From Clostridioides difficile_A (GTDB taxonomy: Bacteria; Bacillota; Clostridia; Peptostreptococcales; Peptostreptococcaceae), in contig OX246690.1 in the NCBI GenBank assembly GCA_945909635.1, positions 2,542,001 to 2,606,000 on the forward strand: a stretch of 64,000 bases of DNA, in the 5' to 3' direction. Below the pieces are notes generated by a model. That model did not search any database and was not told the origin of the DNA. It was given only the letters and a program-made list of their open reading frames with translations. Numbering within the stretch: the stretch's first letter is position 1; every line of letters begins with the position of its first letter. Made by a program: the position numbers and the translations under genes. This document shows, piece after piece, positions 46,742-53,974 of the stretch.

Positions 46742-48811
46742 TCAATCTACACTTGTTACTTCTTCTTCATATTTTTGAAGCTCTAAATTTGCTTTAAATA
46801 AATCTCCATCTATTTCTATATAGAACTTTCCACCTTGTAAGTTTACTAAATCTCTTGCAATAGCAAGTCCTAATCCACTACCTTCAGTATTTCTTGATTC
46901 GTCTGCCCTTTTAAATCTTTCCATAATCTCACTTGGGTCAAAGTTTAATTCATAAGAAGATATATTTTTCATAGTTACTTTTAGATTTTTATCACAATCG
47001 TATACATCAATATATACTCTAGTTCCCTCTAAAGAATATTTAGCTATATTAGACAAAAGATTTTCAAATACTCTATACATTCTTCTTCCATCTGCCCATA
47101 TATATACCTTATTATTTGGGACGTTTAATTTTATATCTAAATTACTTTTAGACAACTTCTCTTCAAGTTCACCTATACTTTGTCTTAATAGTTGCACTAA
47201 ATCAATTTTACTAATCTGTAATTCTATATTACCACTACTTACTTTACTAGCTTCAAATAAATCTTCTATTAATAATTTTAATCTTTTTGACTTTGATTCA
47301 AGCACATTTATATAGTCATTTATATAGTCTGGTTGTATAGATTCTTCTTTTTTAATCAAGTCTACATAATTTATTATAGAAGTAAGTGGAGTTTTCAAAT
47401 CATGAGATACATTTGTTATAAGGTCAGACTTCATTCTTTCACTCTTTACTTGCTCTTCTATTGCTTTATCAAGACCTTCTCCAATATTATTTATATTTTC
47501 AGCTAAAGATGTAAAATTATCATTTCCTGCAATTTTTATCTTATAATCTAACTCTCCCTGTTTTATCTTTTCTGTACCTTCTATTACATAGCTAAGATAG
47601 GAAAGTCTTTTAGTTATATATATTGCAAATCCTAAAAATATCCATATAGAAACCAATAATCCAAAACTTGTACTTTGAGTGCTAATCGCCATGATTAAAA
47701 CTAAAGATGCTATCACTATCATAATAACTTTTCTTGCTAAAGATACTTTTTTTATAGCGTTAATGACCTCCTTTACAGTCTTTATTAGCCATAAAATCAC
47801 TCTTACTATAATACTTGACTTAAATATACATATTTTATTTTCTAAATAACTCAATTGAACATGTATAAAAAATATATTATTTGATACTACCAATAAGGAT
47901 ACAGAAACTAACATCATGACATAAATATCATAAGATACATCAAAAACATACATAATCAAAAACATGGTTGAAATAGATACCAATATTACATTAAATTCCA
48001 TAGGTATCTTATTGTATATTAGTAAAAGTATGTTATTTCTTTTTAAAGCTTCACATTTTATTCTACTATATAAAATTATAGATAATAAACATATAATTGC
48101 TAAACTTAAACTAGCTACAAAAAATAATCTTACTTTTTCTGTAGCTTGTTTAAATACTTGAAAGTTAGTATATACTATTCCATCATCTACAGTGGGTTCT
48201 TTGGGAAAAGATGCATAGACCTCAAAAGCGTCCTCTTCTCCATTTAGTTCCATACTAACATTATTTAATTCAAATTTTTCTCCATTTATTTTTTTAGTAT
48301 ATGAGCTTCTTTCTCCATCATTTACTATCTCTATGTCACAATAGCCTTTAATATTTTGCTTAAAACCCTCTAACGAACTATATTCTGTATTTGTATAAAA
48401 TTCGCCTGAATTTATCTTTACAATATACATTTTTATATTTTTTAGAGAACTTAAATATTCAGAAGAAGTTTCTACCTTCTTCATGATTTTATTATAATCA
48501 GAAATGCTACTACTTGAATCTAGACTCTTACCTCTTGTGTAAAAATCTTCATAATTTATTTTTTCTTCACTACTTAACCCAATACCCATAGATAGCTTAA
48601 AATTGTATAATAAATTCAACATTGTCTCATCATCAAACAAATTACTGTCATAAAAATCATCAGATATATTAAAAATTCCATTCTTTGTAGAAGTTTTTTG
48701 TATATTGTATTTAGGTTCAGCAAGTCCTATTGTTACCAACAATATAGTTAATGGAAATGAGATAGATATTATGATTAATGAGACTAACTTCAATGCTCTA
48801 TATTTTTCCAA
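46742..48811 (-). CDS. Sensor histidine kinase, multi-membrane-segment
   Basis: About 689 residues. One N-terminal membrane helix is followed by an extracytoplasmic domain of about 190 residues (34-225), then five or more further helices (about 230-395). A HAMP-like linker (EGTEKIKQGELDYKIKIAG), HisKA box VSHDLKTPLTSIINYVDLI (phospho-His near 470) and HATPase (NLLSNIAKYS, GSGLGLAIARDLV) follow. A TTG at 48811 is favoured by GAGGTGG spacing; a GTG at 48820 is possible. The response-regulator gene lies just upstream. The extracytoplasmic domain suggests sensing of an envelope signal. Confidence 0.9.
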   Translation of the reverse strand: MEKYRALKLVSLIIISISFPLTILLVTIGLAEPKYNIQKTSTKNGIFNISDDFYDSNLFDDETMLNLLYNFKLSMGIGLSSEEKINYEDFYTRGKSLDSSSSISDYNKIMKKVETSSEYLSSLKNIKMYIVKINSGEFYTNTEYSSLEGFKQNIKGYCDIEIVNDGERSSYTKKINGEKFELNNVSMELNGEEDAFEVYASFPKEPTVDDGIVYTNFQVFKQATEKVRLFFVASLSLAIICLLSIILYSRIKCEALKRNNILLLIYNKIPMEFNVILVSISTMFLIMYVFDVSYDIYVMMLVSVSLLVVSNNIFFIHVQLSYLENKICIFKSSIIVRVILWLIKTVKEVINAIKKVSLARKVIMIVIASLVLIMAISTQSTSFGLLVSIWIFLGFAIYITKRLSYLSYVIEGTEKIKQGELDYKIKIAGNDNFTSLAENINNIGEGLDKAIEEQVKSERMKSDLITNVSHDLKTPLTSIINYVDLIKKEESIQPDYINDYINVLESKSKRLKLLIEDLFEASKVSSGNIELQISKIDLVQLLRQSIGELEEKLSKSNLDIKLNVPNNKVYIWADGRRMYRVFENLLSNIAKYSLEGTRVYIDVYDCDKNLKVTMKNISSYELNFDPSEIMERFKRADESRNTEGSGLGLAIARDLVNLQGGKFYIEIDGDLFKANLELQKYEEEVTSVD

Positions 48812-48825
48812 CTTGTCCACCTCAT

Positions 48826-49032
48826 CTACATTGTCAGTATTTTATATAATATAAAATTTAATACAAGCATAATTCCCATAGAATAAATTAAACTACTAGA
48901 GAAAAAGTTAAAACATATAAGAATTCCTAACATTTGTGTAAATGTAAAAATGACCAAAATCAAAACGCAATTAAATATTAAACTTTTTTCTTTTATAAGT
49001 TTTCCACTAAAATTTTTCAATCTTATAACCAA
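48826..49032 (-). CDS. Small two-helix membrane protein between regulator and kinase
   Basis: Up to 68 residues, starting at a TTG inside the end of the response-regulator gene (26-base overlap; a second TTG at 49020 is also possible) with GGGGAG upstream. A basic N-terminus is followed by two hydrophobic helices (LIFNCVLILVIFTFTQMLGI and LIYSMGIMLVLNFILYKIL). The tight coupling with both partners suggests a kinase accessory, or a displaced first part of the kinase sensor region. Unrecognised family. Confidence 0.55.
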   Translation of the reverse strand: MVIRLKNFSGKLIKEKSLIFNCVLILVIFTFTQMLGILICFNFFSSSLIYSMGIMLVLNFILYKILTM

Positions 49033-49699
49033 CTCCCCACACCACCTTTAAAAATCTTGGTTCTTTTGGATTTATTTCAATCTTTTCTCTTATTCGCCTA
49101 ATATGTACTGCTACTGTATTTTCTGAATTAAAACTTTCTTCATTCCATACTTTTTCGTATATCTCATCTATTGAGAAAACTCGTCCTTTATTTTCTAAAA
49201 GAAGTTTAATGATTTTGTACTCAATTGGAGTCATTTTTATATTTTCACCATCAATTTTCACTTCTTTTGTTAGTGTATTTAACTCCAAAGCTCCACTTTT
49301 TAAAACTTCTTGACTTGCATCTTCATAATTGCCTAAAGTTACATAACGTCTTAAGTTTGATTTAACTCTAGCTATAAGCTCTAATAAGTTAAATGGCTTT
49401 GTTATATAATCGTCAGCTCCAATATTTAATCCCATTATTTTATCTGTATCTTCACTTTTTGCTGAAATTAAAATTATTGGTATGTTTCTTTCTTCTCGTA
49501 TTTTCACAGTTGCCTTGATTCCATCCAATTTAGGCATCATTATATCCATTAATATTAGATGAATGTCATTCTCTGTTATTACTTCCAAAGCTTTCATTCC
49601 ATCATATGCTTTATATATTTTAAATCCTTCTGATTTAAGATATATTTCTATTGAATCAACGATTTCTTTATCATCATCTACTACTAATATATTGTACAT
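49007..49699 (-). CDS. OmpR/VanR-type response regulator
   Basis: 230 residues. The receiver has NILVVDDDKEI (acidic pocket), the phosphoacceptor Asp at 52 in LILMDIMMPKLDG, and Lys in DDYITKPFN. The C-terminal winged helix ends GRVFSIDEIYEKVWNEESFN then HIRRIREKIE and VWGVGYKIEKF. It is partnered by the sensor kinase encoded two genes downstream. The upstream region contains AAATCTTAA repeats that could be its operator. Confidence 0.93.
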   Translation of the reverse strand: MYNILVVDDDKEIVDSIEIYLKSEGFKIYKAYDGMKALEVITENDIHLILMDIMMPKLDGIKATVKIREERNIPIILISAKSEDTDKIMGLNIGADDYITKPFNLLELIARVKSNLRRYVTLGNYEDASQEVLKSGALELNTLTKEVKIDGENIKMTPIEYKIIKLLLENKGRVFSIDEIYEKVWNEESFNSENTVAVHIRRIREKIEINPKEPRFLKVVWGVGYKIEKF

Positions 49700-49856
49700 G
49701 TTTTCACTTCCTCTATTGTATAATAATACTCATCTCTATTATACAATATCTTTCACTCCCTTTCTCAACAATGACTAAATTGTTATATTAATTTGGCTTA
49801 CATTTTTGTAACTTTACCTTATAAATATATAATAGAATATAAATCTTAAGAAAATA

Positions 49857-49895
49857 TTATCCTAAATCTTAAATATTTCTTAAGATTTAAGATAA
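49857..49895. promoter_or_regulatory. Inverted AATCTTAA repeat upstream of the response regulator
   Basis: TTATCCTAAATCTTAA and TTAAGATTTAAGATAA (one mismatch) form an inverted repeat, with an additional AAATCTTAA half site near 49841. It lies about 160-195 bases upstream of the regulator start and is a candidate autoregulatory binding site. Confidence 0.45.
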
Positions 49896-50021
49896 ATTGA
49901 GGTTTATTTGAATTAATTGATTTTAATTATGTTGTTTTCAGATTACTTTTATTTAAGTATTTTGATTGGATTCAGCTGAATTAATGTATATTAATTCTTA
50001 TTGAGCAGTTTTTATTTTTAA

Positions 50022-50079
50022 GGTGGAAGAATGGTGGAAGAATCATATTTTACTAATTTTCTTCCACCGTTCTTCCACC
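50022..50079. repeat. Long hairpin built of GGTGGAAGAA direct repeats
   Basis: Each 21-bp arm consists of two tandem GGTGGAAGAA units (one linker base apart), and the arms are inverted around a 16-base loop. Only the linker base differs (a G-U pair in RNA). There is no T-run on either side, so it is not a normal terminator. It sits in a 600-bp gap with no gene. It could be an operator with four half sites or a structured RNA. Confidence 0.6.
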
Positions 50080-50231
50080 CAAATAGGTTTAGAAGCATTT
50101 ATTTAACTGCAATAATAGCTACTTATTTAAATTCTATTTTTATACATACTATCTATTATATACCATACATATTTTATTAAAATTTATATAAATATAAGAC
50201 AAACCTATTTCATTTTTTTAATATGTTCAGA

Positions 50232-50291
50232 ATAATAAATAAAATGAAGGTATGAAATTATAACTTTTTCTACCTTCATTTTATTTATTAT
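50232..50291 (-). terminator. Terminator-like hairpin after the BlaI-type gene
   Basis: 21-bp perfect arms (beginning ATAATAAATAAAATGAAGG) around an 18-base loop. It lies five bases beyond the stop of the gene at 50296 on the minus strand, with a T-rich 3' side. Confidence 0.65.
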
Positions 50292-50295
50292 GTAT

Positions 50296-50685
50296 CTATT
50301 TGTCATTTTTTTCTTTCAAACGCTTAAAATGTTCTTCGAGTTCAATTAATTTATCTTCATCCACTTCATCATCTTTACTATGCGATGCTGATATTAAACT
50401 TGAAATTGAATTTTTATGTATATTCTTCAAAAATTCTTTTGTTTCAAACCTTAGATATTTTTCCTCTTTTACTATTGCATTATAGTGTGTAAGTTTACCT
50501 ATTTTCTCTGTACCTAAAAATTCCCCTCGCTCTAATCTTTTTAAAACTGTAAATGTAGTTGATTCATTCCATCCATTTTGTCCTTCCATTGCATTAACCA
50601 AATCTCTAGAAGTTAATACTTTGTTAGCTTCCCAAATATATCTCATAACTTTTAATTCTGCTTCTGGTAATTTACTAATTTTCAT
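50296..50685 (-). CDS. BlaI/MecI-family repressor 1
   Basis: 129 residues with the BlaI winged helix: LPEAELKVMRYIWEANKVLT, then NGWNESTTFTVLKRLERGEF and GKLTHYNAIVKEEKYLRFET. Members repress by binding TACA-N-TGTA-like operators and are cut by BlaR1-type proteases. No blaR or beta-lactamase gene is in this window, so the target is unknown. TGCATATGTA lies 25 bases upstream of the start, a near match to the BlaI site, so self-repression is plausible. Confidence 0.9.
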   Translation of the reverse strand: MKISKLPEAELKVMRYIWEANKVLTSRDLVNAMEGQNGWNESTTFTVLKRLERGEFLGTEKIGKLTHYNAIVKEEKYLRFETKEFLKNIHKNSISSLISASHSKDDEVDEDKLIELEEHFKRLKEKNDK

Positions 50686-50709
50686 AGTTTACACCCTTTT
50701 GCCGATTTA

Positions 50710-50719
50710 TGCATATGTA
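50710..50719. promoter_or_regulatory. Candidate BlaI-type operator
   Basis: TGCATATGTA differs at one base from the classical BlaI core TACATATGTA and lies 25 bases before the repressor gene. Supported only by similarity and position. Confidence 0.35.
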
Positions 50720-50788
50720 AATTCTACATCAATAAAACTTCTCAGACAAGAGAATTTAGCCAAATATATATATTCGCTTTTTACCATA

Positions 50789-51166
50789 TTACTCTTTTAA
50801 GTTTCTGTAATACTCTTCTAATGAATCTAACTTTTCTTTACTTACATTTTTATGCATGGTAGTAAGAGAGCGCATTATTTTTCTACTCTTGCTAGATTTT
50901 AGTACCTTTTTCTTAAAAACGTAATATTCTTCATTATCTATTATTATTTTATAATGAGATTGAAACTTTATAATATCCCTAGCCAAATAACCTTTGTCAA
51001 GTAGCCCCTTTAATAGTGTTTTTATTGTACTTTTATGCCATCCATACATCTGTGTTATATCTTTTACAATTTCTTTTTTAGACATTTTAGAATCTTTTTT
51101 CCATAAATATTCCATCACTATTAATTCTGCTCTTAATAATTTTTCTACTAACATTTCTTCTTTCAT
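50789..51166 (-). CDS. BlaI/MecI-family repressor 2
   Basis: 125 residues from the ATG at 51166, chosen because GAGGGAG lies ten bases upstream; an ATG at 51184 precedes that ribosome site. The winged helix reads LLRAELIVMEYLWKKDSKMS then MYGWHKSTIKTLLKGLLDKG and IIKFQSHYKIII. It is only distantly similar to repressor 1. A broken paralogous copy of this gene lies at 59017-59253, with the same upstream sequence. Confidence 0.87.
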   Translation of the reverse strand: MKEEMLVEKLLRAELIVMEYLWKKDSKMSKKEIVKDITQMYGWHKSTIKTLLKGLLDKGYLARDIIKFQSHYKIIIDNEEYYVFKKKVLKSSKSRKIMRSLTTMHKNVSKEKLDSLEEYYRNLKE

Positions 51167-51233
51167 CTTATGTCGCTCCCTCATTCAGTCTAACTTAAAC
51201 TAATAATAGGAGCTTTTTAACACAAAAACTACA

Positions 51234-51246
51234 GGTAAAATTTACC
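51234..51246. promoter_or_regulatory. Candidate operator of BlaI-type repressor 2
   Basis: GGTAAA A TTTACC, a 13-bp inverted repeat 70 bases upstream of the gene. The second copy of the region keeps the arms (GGTAGACTTTACC near 59321), the third has lost them. Conservation beside both BlaI copies supports an operator role. Confidence 0.4.
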
Positions 51247-51378
51247 ATATATTCTACTGTTTTAGTTTATTTTTATATATAAAAAACATTATTCATATCT
51301 ATAAACTTATTCAACTTTCAAACATATCCGTTGAATAATAACTAGTTATATTGTATTGTTTTAATTGTAGAATAAAAC

Positions 51379-51470
51379 TAAATTGGTAAAACTAGAGGAA
51401 TTTAGTGGTATAAATATTTATTAAATAAGACTTGTAAGATGAATTATAAGTTATATTGGTAAGTTATCAA
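51379..51470 (+). pseudogene. Decayed c-di-GMP-I riboswitch (copy A)
   Basis: Aligns with the intact switch at 63460-63552 over its whole length: GGTAAAACTAGAGGAATTTA corresponds to the P1/P2 side, and ATTGGTAAGTTATCAA to the 3' side. The invariant GACGCAAAGC has changed to GGTATAAATA and the CUAAGG receptor part is lost, so ligand binding is unlikely. Confidence 0.7.
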
Positions 51471-51530
51471 AAACATATACTCTTTTGGTTTTGTGAAAGT
51501 TTTTTAGGTTGATAATAATATCTATACTTA

Positions 51531-51632
51531 AAAATAAATTGTATGGATGTACACATATATTGATTACTTATACTTATAGTTCATATGGTTATTATAAATT
51601 TATAGATACACAGTTATATAGATTTTGTTTTC
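51531..51632 (+). pseudogene. Decayed copy of the 58-aa riboswitch-linked gene
   Basis: The stretch GTACACATATATTGATTACT and the following GTTCATATGGTTATTATAAA align with 63627-63690. The 3' part is missing about 90 bases, and no intact frame or start remains. The flanks of the deletion join directly to the common TAGATTTTGTTTTCTAGA sequence. Confidence 0.65.
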
Positions 51633-51750
51633 TAGAAAATTTTTTTTAGCTTTATCTACATTCGTACTAATTTATAGTAATACAAAGGTCTTAAATGTAT
51701 TTTTAATATTAAGAATAAGTAGAAATATTAACTAAATAAATATAATTAAG

Positions 51751-51779
51751 TAGACGTTTCTATTAATCTATGATACAAT
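51751..51779 (+). promoter_or_regulatory. Cold-shock gene promoter
   Basis: TAGACG (-35) and TACAAT (-10) with a 17-base spacer. The second copy of the region has TAGACA/TACAAT at the same spacing (63910-63938). The leader between promoter and gene has two conserved hairpins: TTGTG/CACAA and ATCAAG-TATAT-CTTGAT. Confidence 0.75.
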
Positions 51780-51844
51780 AGTATTTGTGGTAATACACAA
51801 TTAAATCAAGTATATCTTGATATAGGTTAATAGGAGTATTTTTA

Positions 51845-52045
51845 ATGAATAATGGAATAGTGAAATGGTTTAATAATGAAAAAGGATTTGGTTTTATATC
51901 AATAGAAGGTGGAGATGATGTATTTGCTCATTTCTCAGCTATACAAACTTCAGGATTTAAATCATTAGAAGAAGGTCAACAAGTAAGCTTTGATATAGTT
52001 AAAGGTGCTAGAGGTCCTCAAGCAGAAAATATAACTATATTATAA
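51845..52045 (+). CDS. csp: Cold-shock protein (CspA family)
   Basis: 66 residues: MNNGIVKWFNNEKGFGFISI is the RNP1-bearing start, followed by DVFAHFSAIQTSGFKSLEEG and GPQAENI. It is a single-stranded RNA/DNA chaperone. The ATG is preceded by AATAGGAGTATTTTTA. The structured 65-base leader could give temperature-dependent expression. The upstream 650 bases are duplicated at the right edge, where a second copy of the gene should start a few bases beyond the window. Confidence 0.95.
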   Translation: MNNGIVKWFNNEKGFGFISIEGGDDVFAHFSAIQTSGFKSLEEGQQVSFDIVKGARGPQAENITIL

Positions 52046-52062
52046 TATATAGATTTTTCGGG

Positions 52063-52087
52063 AAAGACTCTTTTAGGGTCTTTTTTT
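52063..52087 (+). terminator. Terminator of the cold-shock gene
   Basis: AAAGACTC, a TTTTA loop, GGGTCTTT and a T-run, 17 bases after the stop codon. Confidence 0.85.
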
Positions 52088-52185
52088 ATTGCTAGTATAT
52101 GTAAGATAATTGTTGATGAAAAAACAAGGTTGTTTGGAGAAATGAAAAAATCATTCCCTGACATGAGAATACTTAGTTACAGATA

Positions 52186-52220
52186 TAGAAGTGTACTGCA
52201 AATACACTTCTATTTTTTAT
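52186..52220 (+). terminator. Orphan terminator-like hairpin
   Basis: TAGAAGTGTA, a CTGCAAA loop, TACACTTCTA then TTTTTTATT. No intact gene lies directly upstream; a remnant transcript or small RNA of about 100 bases between 52087 and here is possible. Confidence 0.6.
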
Positions 52221-52324
52221 TATATCATATGTTCTAGGTTGTTAAAAAGACCTATTTAAATCGTTTCTAAGGTATGTTGAGTAATATTCTTGATAGTTTC
52301 TTCTTTAATGTGTTCCAAAAAAAT

Positions 52325-52350
52325 AAGCACTCTTTTTATAGGAGTGCTTT
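52325..52350 (+). terminator. Second orphan terminator-like hairpin
   Basis: AAGCACTC and GAGTGCTT with a nine-base T-rich loop. It is closely similar to the SDR-gene terminator at 60577-60610, and the sequence after both is also similar (GTATGATAATTTTAGTTCGT versus the copy at 60612), so it belongs to a duplicated segment. The rest of 52351-52630 is AT-rich and holds no gene. Confidence 0.6.
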
Positions 52351-52648
52351 GGTGTATGTTAATTTATATATCTAATACAATTTAACATGTCTTATGTTTT
52401 AGTATGATAATTTTAGTTCGTTTTATTGTTACAATATATATTATAAGTTTATATATAATTATAATATATAAGCTTATATTACATGAAATTTATCTCATAT
52501 ACTTAATTTATATTCAGTTTTATTGTATGCATTCTTAAGTTTTACTATATGTTTTATTAATATTTAATATAGTTAATTCTTAAGAATTACATTCTATAGC
52601 AATAATATATATCTTTGATATATAACTAATTTAAAATGGATGTATTTT

Positions 52649-53215
52649 ATGAAACTAAGAAACCCAAGGATTAAGAAATTGTTATCAGTAGCATTATTAG
52701 CAGCTCTTGTAGGTATACCTATTGGACAAACAGCCAATGCAATGGGGCTTTCAAATGACATCCCAAATTATATGGAAAATAATCCAGCGTCAATAGAAGA
52801 CTTGAAAATCAACGACTCTTAATTACCTAAACCAGGTACAGTTACATACATAGATATGAATAAACTAATTAAAAACCTTAAGGAAAACGATGTTAACACT
52901 ACTCTTGTTGAAAATGAATTATATTATAGAAAAGCTGGGACAAATAAAATAGTTTGGACTAAGACAGGCTTTGATTTATATCTTTCTAAAGGAGTTGCAT
53001 TAACTTTAGCTGGTGCTGGTACAGGAGTTGCAGGTCTTTTGGCTGGTGCCATTCCTGGTGTAGGTCAGTATCTTGCTGCTATAGTTGGAGCAATTACAAT
53101 GCATCTTGGGTCAAATATAACATCTGGGAAAATCTTTAAATTTAAAAAAATGCGTTATAATAAAGGCGGGGCTTATGTAACTAAATACTACTTACAATCT
53201 GTAAGAAATCAATAG
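52649..53215 (+). pseudogene. Secreted bacteriocin-like protein, interrupted by an in-frame stop
   Basis: One frame encodes a Sec signal peptide (basic start, LLSVALLAALVGIPIGQ, cleavage after TANA), then a TAA at 52820-52822, then without frame change LPKPGTVTYIDMNKLIKNLK and a glycine-zipper-rich membrane-active-looking region (AGAGTGVAGLLAGAIPGVGQ). The sequence between stop and next ATG is protein-like and the ATG (52856) lacks a ribosome site, so a nonsense mutation (for instance CAA to TAA) is the simplest reading. If read through, the product is about 188 residues. A bacteriocin or secreted toxin is inferred from architecture only. Confidence 0.6.
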
Positions 53216-53223
53216 GAGATAAA

Positions 53224-53380
53224 ATGATTATTATAAAAGATTTACTTTTTGCATTGGCTCTCAGTATTAATTTTATTTTTTGCTAATAAAGTATTTCAAC
53301 TAAGCAAATTGCACAAGTTCATTATATTGTTTGTTTCATTTTTTATACTGACTTTTGTATCATCATTTATTAGTGGGTAA
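53224..53380 (+). pseudogene. Small membrane (immunity-like) protein with a frameshift in a T6 run
   Basis: After AGGAGAT, an ATG opens MIIIKDLLFALALSINF, then the frame hits TAATAA. Removing one T from a run of six restores a frame to FANKVFQLSKLHKFIILFVS and a stop at 53380, giving a two-helix protein of about 52 residues. Its position two codons after the bacteriocin-like gene is that of an immunity gene. The T-run may be a phase-variable site or the gene may simply be broken. Confidence 0.5.
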
Positions 53381-53411
53381 AAATGTGGTAGGTTAACCCT
53401 ACCACATTTTT
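53379..53411 (+). terminator. Terminator of the bacteriocin-like pair
   Basis: AAAAATGTGGTAGG, loop TTAAC, CCTACCACATTTTT. A 14-bp perfect stem with T-run directly overlaps the stop of the small membrane gene, which supports a two-gene unit. Confidence 0.85.
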
Positions 53412-53543
53412 CTTTGTTTAATCTTGTATAATGTTATTCATTCTATTAATATTTGTAATTTTTTAGACATTCTTTATGTTCATACTACTGATATAATTTG
53501 ATTAAGAGAAATAAATCTAAATCTAAATGGAGGTATCTCTACT

Positions 53544-53861
53544 ATGAACTCTTGGAACATTATATTTTTAAGTTATGGAGTAACATTTACAATAGTGGTT
53601 ACTGTAGGATATTTAATCAAGGGTAAAACTAATTATTGTAAGAAAAAGTATTTAAATAAATTAGAATTAAAATATGGTAATATAGATAGAGAAAAAGCTA
53701 CTAAACTAGAAATATTTTTTCAATATTTAATAGGCTTGGAATACATAATAATGGGGTTATTAATAAGAAGACTTGATACTGCGATAATATCAGTAATATT
53801 AGTATCTATTATAACAATAATATCCTATTATATAATTAGGAAAAGATATATAGTTATATAA
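53544..53861 (+). CDS. Small membrane protein of unknown function (105 aa)
   Basis: Three hydrophobic segments (IIFLSYGVTFTIVVTVGYLI, then FFQYLIGLEYIIMGLLIRRL and ISVILVSIITIISYYII) separated by basic loops. AATGGAGGTATC precedes the ATG. The upstream sequence (TTAATATTTGTAATTTTTTA) is repeated before the 39-aa gene at 60761, so both share a duplicated promoter region. No family recognised. Confidence 0.6.
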   Translation: MNSWNIIFLSYGVTFTIVVTVGYLIKGKTNYCKKKYLNKLELKYGNIDREKATKLEIFFQYLIGLEYIIMGLLIRRLDTAIISVILVSIITIISYYIIRKRYIVI

Positions 53862-53884
53862 AATATAATAGGATTAATAGTAAA

Positions 53885-53918
53885 AGAAGATAACAACTAA
53901 CTCTAGTTGCTACCTTCT
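53885..53918 (-). terminator. Terminator of the lectin-bearing gene (repeated lysis-cassette type)
   Basis: AGAAGATAACAACT and AGTTGCTACCTTCT with a six-base loop. The same hairpin occurs after the endolysin (56529-56558) and after the 39-aa gene (60879-60912), showing repeated copying of this terminator. Confidence 0.7.
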
Positions 53919-53960
53919 AATCTATCTATTAAATAAAAATTTCTAATTTGGCTTTTAAAC
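53919..53960 (-). pseudogene. Remnant of an endolysin 3' end
   Basis: On the minus strand TTAGAAATTTTTATTTAATA then GATAGATTAGAAGGTAGCAAC matches the last codons, stop and terminator start of the intact endolysin gene (56555-56590) apart from small indels. It is a scar of a lost or recombined endolysin gene just after the lectin-bearing gene. Confidence 0.5.
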
Positions 53961-53974
53961 ATTCTTTCATGTAA

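Noticed and set aside
52856..53215. Separate gene of 119 residues starting at the ATG at 52856
   Set aside because: There is no ribosome site, and the frame is continuous with the signal-peptide frame upstream across one TAA, with protein-like sequence between; a nonsense mutation explains it better.
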